The translations under genes and the position numbers were made by a program. DNA of 64,000 bases from an uncultured Fibrobacter sp. (GTDB taxonomy: Bacteria > Fibrobacterota > Fibrobacteria > Fibrobacterales > Fibrobacteraceae): assembly GCF_947305105.1 (NCBI RefSeq), contig NZ_CAMZCS010000010.1:1-64000 (forward strand). The letters are read 5' to 3'. The notes under the pieces are model-generated. The model saw only the letters and a list, made by a program, of their open reading frames with translations. It searched no databases and was not told the origin of the DNA. Shown here in pieces: positions 7,403 to 13,650 of the stretch. The number at the start of each line of letters is the position of its first letter. The first letter of the stretch is position 1.

Positions 7403-7897
7403 TCACGATGGATTAAAGCAACTGGGCGGATGTTCCGTATTTACGTAAATGCGATATTCCGTCAGCTCGGGGCATTTGGCCAATTGTTCATCGGTAAAAA
7501 CCTGAACACCGGAAGAACCAGTATGCCACAAATCTCCTTTTTCCAATCTGACTATCGTATATTTGTCCGTCCTGTTCTCAAATTCGTAATCTACACCATC
7601 TAACCACTCCCCATTACAGAAAACATGTATACGGAGTGTGAGCAATTCCTTAAACTCATACCTCGAATTACTTTGGGGAAGCACCGAATAATGACCTTCC
7701 AGCGAATCCTTGTCAATTAAGGAGTCTCCCGAATAAAGTTCAATCCAGACGGAATCTTCATCCGGGACAAAAGCTTGACAACGAAAATTATTCCAGCAAA
7801 GATCCTCAAAAATATCTGTTTTTTCTGTTAGCGGACAGGCCGAAAACAGTAGCGGCAGAAGAAGGAGGAACAATTTGATAATTAGCTGATTCTTCAT
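7403..7897 (-). CDS. Lipoprotein, orphan member of the RHS-linked immunity family (copy 1)
   Basis: A 164-residue lipoprotein: the hydrophobic leader ends in the lipobox FSAC. It shares LCWNNFRC, FVPDEDSVWIELYSGDSL, LRIHVFCNGEWLD and GVQVFTDEQLAKCPEL-EYRIY with the lipoproteins at 7946 and 9665, both of which directly follow HExxH RHS toxin ends. This copy has only a toxin tail relic (7901-7945) in front of it. By analogy it protects against a relative of those toxins and would act at the membrane, in the periplasm. Sequence relationship is certain; function is inferred from position. Confidence 0.7.
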   Translation of the reverse strand: MKNQLIIKLFLLLLPLLFSACPLTEKTDIFEDLCWNNFRCQAFVPDEDSVWIELYSGDSLIDKDSLEGHYSVLPQSNSRYEFKELLTLRIHVFCNGEWLDGVDYEFENRTDKYTIVRLEKGDLWHTGSSGVQVFTDEQLAKCPELTEYRIYVNTEHPPSCFNPS

Positions 7898-7900
7898 AAC

Positions 7901-7945
7901 TCAGTACCCCTGCCACCAGCCTTCTTCCTACGCCCAAGTTTTCCA
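7901..7945 (-). pseudogene. Relic of an RHS toxin 3' end
   Basis: The 45 bases before lipoprotein copy 1 translate on the minus strand as WKTWA, a stop, then EEGWWQGY and a stop. The intact toxins end WVWEEGWWRGY just before their lipoprotein genes. The relic shows that a third toxin once preceded this lipoprotein and was lost down to its last codons. Confidence 0.7.
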
Positions 7946-8446
7946 TCACTGAGAAGTTTTGCCATCAAAGCATCCAGGAGAATGTTCCGTATCTTCATAA
8001 ATACGGTATTCTGCCAGCTCAGGGCATTTGGCCAATTGTTCATCGGTAAAAACCTGAACACCAGGGGTACCAGTATGCCATAAATCATTGTTGTTCAAAC
8101 TAATGTTCGTATATTTGTCCCTTCTATTCTCAAATTCGAAATCTATATCATCAAGCCATTCTCCGTTGCAGAAAACGTGTATTCGGAGCGTAAACCGCTC
8201 TCTAAAATCATACTTTGTTTTAAAATTTGGTAAATGAGAATAATCAGCCGAAAATGTTGTAGAATCAATATCTAACAAGGAATCCCCTGAGAAGAGTTCC
8301 ATCCAGACAGAATCCTCATCTGGCACAAAAGCATCACATTCAAAATTATTCCAACACAAATACTCATAATCCTCATCAGGTGGGCAGGCGCACAAAAACG
8401 GCAGCAAGAGTAACAATAACAACTTTACAGCAATTAGTTTTCTCAT
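7946..8446 (-). CDS. Lipoprotein, probable immunity to the RHS HExxH toxin (copy 2)
   Basis: A 166-residue lipoprotein with leader and lipobox LCAC. Its start codon overlaps the region of the toxin stop (toxin TGA at 8448-8450, ATG at 8446), giving tight translational coupling. The first 24 residues are nearly identical to copy 3 (9665), while the mature parts have diverged. Shared motifs are LCWNNF, DEDSVWMELFSGDSL, HVFCNGEWLD and GVQVFTDEQLAKCPEL. A surface or periplasmic lipoprotein paired with a secreted metallopeptidase is the expected form of an immunity protein. Confidence 0.75.
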   Translation of the reverse strand: MRKLIAVKLLLLLLLPFLCACPPDEDYEYLCWNNFECDAFVPDEDSVWMELFSGDSLLDIDSTTFSADYSHLPNFKTKYDFRERFTLRIHVFCNGEWLDDIDFEFENRRDKYTNISLNNNDLWHTGTPGVQVFTDEQLAKCPELAEYRIYEDTEHSPGCFDGKTSQ

Positions 8447-9480
8447 ATCAATACCCCCTCCACCAACCTTCTTCCCAGACCCACTGTTCCCCGAACTTTT
8501 TCTTTATCGCCGAGGCTTCATCCGAATGTTTTTCCAAATAATTTTTATAAAAATTTTCAGACAAAGTCCTTATTTCTTCAGCGCTCAACTTTTCTATACC
8601 CTCTCCGTATTTATTAACCAAGCCTTTTTCTCTCAAATAACCTATAAAATAGGCATCCATTTCCTTGCTATTCGAGTGATACGATGACGAAAACTGGGTC
8701 GGATCCCAATCACTCTGTTCCATGTAATCATAGTAGTACATGATACGCCATCCTACATCTTCCATCTGGTACGAATGATGTATCTCGTGCGCAATCGCCA
8801 CTGAATCCGTTCTATCCGTCACAAATGTCGCATGGCCAAAATGAGCGAAACTGCCAGGTGCATAATTCATAAATCCACCAGAATATACTGTGTTGCCCCT
8901 GTAATATTCCGAAACGCCATCCATTTTGTACCAATCGGCGGTGCCGCCTAGGTTCTTCACGTTCGAAAGCCCTATATAGTGTCCAACATTATCCGCAAAA
9001 AAACCACCCGTTATGGCATCCGTAAATACAGCTCCACAATCACCATAATAGCAGCGCTGACCATAAGACAGCATTGTCATATAGGTAGACGCAGGGCCAA
9101 TTCCGCCCGCAAGATCAACGTACAAACCCGAAGTGAACGAATTTTGTACATTGGGATTCTTCAAATTCCAATCATTCGCATAGAGGGATGTTAGCAAAGA
9201 CATCGGTGTAGCAGGGCCCGTAGCCGCATCGGCCGTCACTCCAGCGACAACGGCAACACCGGAGACTACCGAGCTCACCATGCCGCCAGTAGCCAGTTCA
9301 ACAATTCCAAGGATTTTGGCCCAACCGAGCCTCCCGTCATAATCGATGACATTCACCGGGTCGCCGCCATAGCTGTAAGGATTCAGATACTGGCGAGCCG
9401 GATCGGGAGTGAGCCACAGCGCAAATGACGGGTCAAAATACCGCGCGCCGAAGTAGTACAGGCCCAGGCGGCCGTCGAGC
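8380..9480. repeat. Long direct repeat, partner of 10075-11180
   Basis: From the leader of lipoprotein copy 2 through the toxin end and RHS core border, the sequence is nearly identical to 10075-11180, except for a diverged patch at 8500-8595 against 10195-10290 (toxin C-terminus). It is a tandem duplication of a toxin-immunity cassette and a ready substrate for homologous deletion. Confidence 0.85.
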
Positions 9481-9683
9481 ATGATGTCAGTGCGGAGGGA
9501 CACCAGCGATCCGTTCTCGTCGTAGGCGAAAGTCACGGCGGTCCCTGTCCCCGTCTTTGTTTGCAGGTTGCCCATCATGTCATAAATATATACAGAATTG
9601 TCCGAAAACGTACTGTCCAGCAGCTTCGTCGTGGATTTCACCTGCGAAATGCGCCCGTCGAAAATCAATGAAATTGCGGACAA
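8448..9683 (-). CDS. RHS-core fragment with HEIHH metallopeptidase toxin end (short copy)
   Basis: The 411-residue frame holds a shortened RHS core (VYIYDMMGNLQTKTG, FAYDENGSLVS, DGRLGLYYFGARYFDPSFALW-TPDPARQY-NPYSYGGDPVNVIDYDG) and then the same variable end as the 571-residue copy at 10149. The end includes VAIAHEIHHSYQMED (HEIHH at residues 299-303), a zinc-peptidase motif, and SKEMDAY, a possible third ligand. Two in-frame deletions relative to the long copy fused DENG to ENG and DGR to DGR at short repeats. The TTG at 9683 is the first start and lies inside the end of the upstream lipoprotein gene; ATG-ATG at about 9572 is an alternative. No secretion signal is present. Confidence 0.75.
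   Translation of the reverse strand: MSAISLIFDGRISQVKSTTKLLDSTFSDNSVYIYDMMGNLQTKTGTGTAVTFAYDENGSLVSLRTDIMLDGRLGLYYFGARYFDPSFALWLTPDPARQYLNPYSYGGDPVNVIDYDGRLGWAKILGIVELATGGMVSSVVSGVAVVAGVTADAATGPATPMSLLTSLYANDWNLKNPNVQNSFTSGLYVDLAGGIGPASTYMTMLSYGQRCYYGDCGAVFTDAITGGFFADNVGHYIGLSNVKNLGGTADWYKMDGVSEYYRGNTVYSGGFMNYAPGSFAHFGHATFVTDRTDSVAIAHEIHHSYQMEDVGWRIMYYYDYMEQSDWDPTQFSSSYHSNSKEMDAYFIGYLREKGLVNKYGEGIEKLSAEEIRTLSENFYKNYLEKHSDEASAIKKKFGEQWVWEEGWWRGY
9571..9596 (-). repeat. RHS junction repeat, copy 2
   Basis: CCCATCATGTCATAAATATA and neighbouring bases, inside the short RHS toxin copy, encoding YIYDMMGN. Related to 3174-3200, 11856-11882 and 13577-13601. Confidence 0.7.
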
Positions 9684-10147
9684 TCAAACCCATGTTCCGT
9701 ATCTTCATAAATGTGATATTCGGACAATTCCGGACATTTTTCCAGTTGTTTTTCATCAAAAACCTGAACACCGGGAGAACCGGTTTTCCATAAATCAAAA
9801 TAATCATAATCAACCTGAGTATACTTATCTTTTCTGTTGACAAACTCATAATCACGAGAGTCCAACCATACTCCATTGCAGAAAACATGTATCCGAAGTA
9901 TAAGAGTATCCCTGAATTCGTGTTTAACACCAGGCAAAGAACTGAAGGTCGGCGAAAATGGCTTATCAGTTTCTAACAGAGAGTCTTTGGCATACAATTC
10001 TATCCAGACAGAATCACCTTTTGGCACTGAAGCAAAACATCTAAAATTATTCCAGCATAAATCCTCATAATTTTCATCAGGTGGGCAGGCGCACAAAAGC
10101 GGCAGCAAGAGTAACAATAACAACTTTACAGCAATTAGTTTTCTCAT
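9665..10147 (-). CDS. Lipoprotein, probable immunity to the RHS HExxH toxin (copy 3)
   Basis: A 160-residue lipoprotein starting one base before the stop of the long RHS toxin gene. The leader MRKLIAVKLLLLLLLP and lipobox LCAC are shared with copy 2; the mature part keeps LCWNNFRC, DSVWIELYAKDSLL, HVFCNGVWLDSRDYEF and GVQVFDEKQLEKCPELSEYHIY. Its last 19 bases overlap the next RHS cassette, which begins inside it. The divergence from copy 2 mirrors the divergence of the last 50 residues of the two toxins, as expected if each lipoprotein matches its own toxin. Confidence 0.75.
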   Translation of the reverse strand: MRKLIAVKLLLLLLLPLLCACPPDENYEDLCWNNFRCFASVPKGDSVWIELYAKDSLLETDKPFSPTFSSLPGVKHEFRDTLILRIHVFCNGVWLDSRDYEFVNRKDKYTQVDYDYFDLWKTGSPGVQVFDEKQLEKCPELSEYHIYEDTEHGFDCPQFH

Positions 10148-10148
10148 T

Positions 10149-11864
10149 TCAATACCCCCGCCACCAGCCTTCTTCCCAGACCCACTGTTCCCCGAACTTT
10201 TTCGTTATCGCTGCGGCTTCATCAGCGTGTTCTTTGCGATAATTATTGTAAAACGCTTTTGAATACTCCCTTATTTCTTCAGCGCTCAACTTTTCTATAC
10301 CCTCTCCGTATTTATTAACCAAGCCTTTTTCTCTCAAATAACCTATAAAATAGGCATCCATTTCCTTGCTATTCGAGTGATACGATGACGAAAACTGGGT
10401 CGGATCCCAATCACTCTGTTCCATGTAATCATAGTAGTACATGATACGCCATCCTACATCTTCCATCTGGTACGAATGATGTATCTCGTGCGCAATCGCC
10501 ACTGAATCCGTTCTATCCGTCACAAATGTCGCATGGCCAAAATGAGCGAAACTGCCAGGTGCATAATTCATAAATCCACCAGAATATACTGTGTTGCCCC
10601 TGTAATATTCCGAAACGCCATCCATTTTGTACCAATCGGCGGTGCCGCCTAGGTTCTTCACGTTCGAAAGCCCTATATAGTGTCCAACATTATCCGCAAA
10701 AAAACCACCCGTTATGGCATCCGTAAATACAGCTCCACAATCACCATAACGGCAGCGCTGACCATAAGACAGCATTGTCATATAGGTAGACGCAGGGCCC
10801 ATTCCGCCCGCAAGATCAACGTACAAACCCGAAGTGAACGAATTTCGTACATTGGGATTCTTCAAATCCCAATCATTCGCATAGAGGGATGTTAGCAAAG
10901 ACATCGGTGCAGCAGGGCCCGTAGCCGCATCGGCCGTCACTGCAGCGACTCCGGCAACACCGGAGACTACCGAACTCACCATGCCGCCAGTAGCCAGTTC
11001 AACAATTCCAAGGATTCCGGCCCAACCGAGCCTCCCGTCATAATCGATGACATTCACCGGGTCGCCGCCGTAGCTGTAGGGGTTCAGGTACTGGCGGGCC
11101 GGGTCGGGAGTGAGCCACAGCGCGAACGAAGGGTCGAAATACCGCGCACCGAAGTAGTACAGGCCCAGGCGGCCGTCGTACTCCTTGCCGGTGTACTGCT
11201 CCGCGGGCTCGTCGCCCGACACGCGCAGCAGGCGCTGGAACCCGAAGGGCTCGTAGACGAGGGCCGTGTTCAAGCCGCTATTCACAACGCTCATCACCAG
11301 GGAACCCTGGCGGTCCTTCACGTACCATTCGCTGGTGCCGTCGGCGTGGCGGCGGCCGAGCGCGCCGCCCGCGCCGTATAGCATCGAGTATTCCGTGACG
11401 GAGCTACCGCTCCCGGCGAACGATGCGCGGCGTTCGAGCTCCTTGCGGCCGTCGAGCATGATGTCGGTGCGGAGGGACACCAGCGAGCCGTTCTCGTAGG
11501 AATACGTCGCCACGCGCCAGCCGGAGGGGTCGTAGACGGCCAGCTCGCGCCACGTGCCCGAGCCGGAATCCTGCAGGAACACGGCGGGCATGCCGTCCAT
11601 GTCGTAGGCGATGGAGAGTCCCCTGGAGCTGTCGTGCATCATGCGGCCCGAAGCGTCGTAGGCGAAGTTGTTCGCACGGGAGGCGTTGCGGCCCGCGTCC
11701 ATCGGAGTATGGCCCGTTGCGCTGGACACGGCGTAGGAGCCCGGGCCGTACACGTAGTCCAGACGGGACGAGCCGTAGTCCTGCGAGAGCATGCGCCCGT
11801 TCTCGTCGTAGGCGAAGTCCACCTCGCCTGCGGTCCCCGTCCTTTTGGATAAATTCCCCATCAT
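10149..11864 (-). CDS. RHS-core protein with HEIHH metallopeptidase toxin end (long copy)
   Basis: A 571-residue frame with several RHS/YD units (FAYDENGRMLSQDYG, FAYDASGRMMHDS, VYDPSGWRVATYSYENG), the line EWYVKDRQGSLVMSVVNSG, and the core border DGRLGLYYFGARYFDPSFALW. About 300 variable residues follow, with an Ala/Gly-rich segment and VAIAHEIHHSYQMED (HEIHH at 459-463). This is the architecture of polymorphic RHS toxins, with the metallopeptidase as the killing domain. The frame stays open upstream past the ATG at 11864 into the rpn 3' end, so the N-terminal shell has been cut off. A lipoprotein gene follows immediately. Delivery is unknown; no type VI genes are in view. Confidence 0.8.
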   Translation of the reverse strand: MMGNLSKRTGTAGEVDFAYDENGRMLSQDYGSSRLDYVYGPGSYAVSSATGHTPMDAGRNASRANNFAYDASGRMMHDSSRGLSIAYDMDGMPAVFLQDSGSGTWRELAVYDPSGWRVATYSYENGSLVSLRTDIMLDGRKELERRASFAGSGSSVTEYSMLYGAGGALGRRHADGTSEWYVKDRQGSLVMSVVNSGLNTALVYEPFGFQRLLRVSGDEPAEQYTGKEYDGRLGLYYFGARYFDPSFALWLTPDPARQYLNPYSYGGDPVNVIDYDGRLGWAGILGIVELATGGMVSSVVSGVAGVAAVTADAATGPAAPMSLLTSLYANDWDLKNPNVRNSFTSGLYVDLAGGMGPASTYMTMLSYGQRCRYGDCGAVFTDAITGGFFADNVGHYIGLSNVKNLGGTADWYKMDGVSEYYRGNTVYSGGFMNYAPGSFAHFGHATFVTDRTDSVAIAHEIHHSYQMEDVGWRIMYYYDYMEQSDWDPTQFSSSYHSNSKEMDAYFIGYLREKGLVNKYGEGIEKLSAEEIREYSKAFYNNYRKEHADEAAAITKKFGEQWVWEEGWWRGY

Positions 11865-11888
11865 GTCATAAATATATACAAAATCACC
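11836..11888 (-). repeat. RHS junction repeat, copy 3 (matches 13556-13603)
   Basis: About 48 bases, from CCCGTCCTTTTGGATAAAT to the ATATATACAAAA end, recur with few changes at 13556-13603 in the same orientation. The rpn gene with its promoter and a lipoprotein gene lie between the two copies, so the copies could recombine to delete or shuffle this segment. Confidence 0.75.
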
Positions 11889-11908
11889 AAAAAGCGTACT
11901 CTTGTACG
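11889..11908 (-). terminator. Hairpin terminator after rpn
   Basis: Arms CGTAC (11895-11899) and GTACG (11904-11908), followed on the minus strand by CTTTTTGG. It is the diverged counterpart of the stronger hairpin at 3212-3227. Confidence 0.45.
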
Positions 11909-11917
11909 TATTTGGGG

Positions 11918-12835
11918 CTACAGCCTGGCAATTTCTTCTACTGAGAGGCCGGAATAAGCGGCAATCTTCTCAACAGGGACATTATCGGCAAGCATAGCCT
12001 TCGCCATTTCGCGTTTACTTTCAGAAACGCTCTCGGCAACCTTCGCGTTGATTTCGTCCGCGAATTCTTCAAAGATGCCATCGACCATAACATTGTGGTC
12101 CCATTTTTCGTGATACATTTTTTGGTATACCTCGAATTCTTCCTTGCTGAAGTTAGATACTTTTGAACTTTCTGTCAAGTGTTCGAACTTTTTCTCGTCC
12201 AACTCGGCGGGCAGTTCCTTAAGCCGGTTCAGAAAACGAAAGAAAAACAGCCACTTGCTCAAGTCGTCGGATTTCTTTTTGATAAAGAAGGGAACCTTCG
12301 AAAGTTCAACAGTCGTAAAATTGTAGGCATCCACAAATTGTGCACCCGTTTCAAGATCGGTAACGGCAGCACGGTGCACAATCCGGTTGTCATCAAACAC
12401 CTTATGTCGCGCGAATGCAATCACGTACGTGGGTTTTATATCGTAATTCCAATCATCGCCTGGTTCCGACTGGTTCGCGACCATTTCGCTGGCATAAAAG
12501 GCGAGGCGTTTCAAAAAGTTGGTCATCCGGCGGATTTGCACCTCTATTTCGATGAGGTTGCCCATATCGTCTTCGCAGTGCAGGTCAAAAATCGCCGTGC
12601 GGGATTCCCTGCTCCCGCTCAGGTTTTTCGCCACGTTGCGAGTCCACACGTTCTTGATGGGCCGCTTGAGCTGAGGTTCCAGCAGGTCGTTCAGGAGATT
12701 CACAAGGTTTTCACGGCTTGAAGGTTTGTCCGGGTCAAAAGCCTTCTTGAAGGCCAAATCCACCAGCAAATTTGCAAACGGGCTCTTTTCGCCCGGTTTC
12801 ACGATACAGTCCTTAAGCAGCTTGCGCTTGGCCAT
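11918..12835 (-). CDS. Rpn family PD-(D/E)XK nuclease (recombination-promoting type)
   Basis: A 305-residue protein of the Rpn/transposase-like PD-(D/E)XK nuclease family (PF12784 type). Visible landmarks are FANLLVDLAFKKAF at the start, TAIFDLHCEDDMGNLIEIEVQ carrying the catalytic D and the E-x-Q element, KRLAFYASEM, YVIAFARHKVF, and a C-terminal helical tail ending AKAMLADNVPVEKIAAYSGLSVEEIARL. Family members such as E. coli RpnA promote RecA-independent recombination. It has its own promoter and lies between two copies of an RHS junction repeat, so it could help shuffle RHS cassettes; that link is inference. An internally deleted copy is at 3236-3559. Confidence 0.85.
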   Translation of the reverse strand: MAKRKLLKDCIVKPGEKSPFANLLVDLAFKKAFDPDKPSSRENLVNLLNDLLEPQLKRPIKNVWTRNVAKNLSGSRESRTAIFDLHCEDDMGNLIEIEVQIRRMTNFLKRLAFYASEMVANQSEPGDDWNYDIKPTYVIAFARHKVFDDNRIVHRAAVTDLETGAQFVDAYNFTTVELSKVPFFIKKKSDDLSKWLFFFRFLNRLKELPAELDEKKFEHLTESSKVSNFSKEEFEVYQKMYHEKWDHNVMVDGIFEEFADEINAKVAESVSESKREMAKAMLADNVPVEKIAAYSGLSVEEIARL

Positions 12836-12882
12836 TGTACATTCCCCTGTCGATATTGTCGTTCAATGTTTCAAACACGGAC

Positions 12883-12911
12883 AATATAAACCGGCAGAAA
12901 GCGCAAGTCAA
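12883..12911 (-). promoter_or_regulatory. Sigma-70-type promoter of rpn
   Basis: Minus strand: TTGACT (12906-12911), 17 bases, TATATT (12883-12888). The inverted repeat ATATTGTC/GACAATAT spans the -10 box and the leader and could be an operator or a leader hairpin. The same layout precedes the truncated copy. Confidence 0.75.
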
Positions 12912-12986
12912 GACAAAATAATTTTGCAAAAATAGGCCGACAAAAAAGCTGTTTAAAACGTCCAAAAAAATTAGGGATTCCACACA

Positions 12987-13526
12987 TCAGCCGGCCAACA
13001 AATCAAACAGAAGAATACGAAATTTATGGTTTTCTTCCTGATTCATTTTAAAGCTGAAAACATGGACTGTACCATCCTTCTTCTCAAACCGGAATTCAAT
13101 CTCGTATGACGGAATAGAAGGTGTCACAACATAGATAAAGAAATCCGTATCAAAACCTATCTCAAGAAATATTTTATTCGATCCTATCTTTATTTCTTTT
13201 TCCCCATTTTTTAGCATAACCGTCAAATTTACTTTTTGTCCAAACTCATCTATAATGGACGCATTCTCCATAGAAGTCTTCTTTTCAACATGCTTCGGCA
13301 GGAAAATCCCATAATCCGAGCCGGTCTTCACCTGTACCACAAAATATTTGTGGTAGGGAACAACGGAATCCCCGACTTCCTCTTGGGTATAAGGGAAATC
13401 AGCCATGCAGAAAAAACCTGGATCCTCACACCCCTTTACATCATAGTCAACAACTCTTTCCAAATAGAAACAGGAAGTCAAGAGAAGCATGAAAGGCAAA
13501 AGGATTAAACACGCGAACACTTTCAT
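12987..13526 (-). CDS. Lipoprotein behind an RHS fragment
   Basis: The frame continues upstream into RHS sequence (MMGNLSKRTG), but the natural start is the ATG at 13526, which begins a lipoprotein leader (MKVFACLILLPFMLLLTSC). The mature 160 residues hold Cys pairs near the N-terminus (GCEDPGFFC), a Tyr/Phe-rich middle and EIEFRFEKKDGTVHVFSF. It is not clearly related to the three lipoproteins at 7403-10147, though its size and setting are alike. It may be an immunity protein whose toxin was lost. It ends without an obvious terminator about 30 bases before the rpn upstream region. Confidence 0.6.
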   Translation of the reverse strand: MKVFACLILLPFMLLLTSCFYLERVVDYDVKGCEDPGFFCMADFPYTQEEVGDSVVPYHKYFVVQVKTGSDYGIFLPKHVEKKTSMENASIIDEFGQKVNLTVMLKNGEKEIKIGSNKIFLEIGFDTDFFIYVVTPSIPSYEIEFRFEKKDGTVHVFSFKMNQEENHKFRILLFDLLAG

Positions 13527-13555
13527 GTTACTGTTTATTTTCTCGTTTGGAATCC

Positions 13556-13603
13556 CCGTCCTTTTGGATAAATTTCCCATCATGCCATAAATATATACAA
13601 AAA
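13556..13603 (-). repeat. RHS junction repeat, copy 4
   Basis: Nearly identical to 11836-11888 and carrying the same YGMMGNLSKRTG-type coding sequence on the minus strand. It marks the right-hand edge of the RHS island, next to the xylanase terminator. Confidence 0.75.
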
Positions 13604-13625
13604 ATCCCCGGCAATGCCAGGGACC
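13604..13625 (-). terminator. Terminator of the GH30 xylanase gene
   Basis: On the minus strand CCCTGGC pairs with GCCGGGG across a three-base loop (one G-T pair), followed by ATTTTTT. It lies 25 bases after the xylanase stop. Confidence 0.7.
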
Positions 13626-13650
13626 CTGCGTAGTATTTTCTTTTCCGCAA

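Noticed and set aside
11918..12835. Rpn-family gene considered as the transposase of an insertion sequence
   Set aside because: The duplicated segment has no terminal inverted repeats or target duplication; the flanking repeats are RHS coding sequence in direct orientation.
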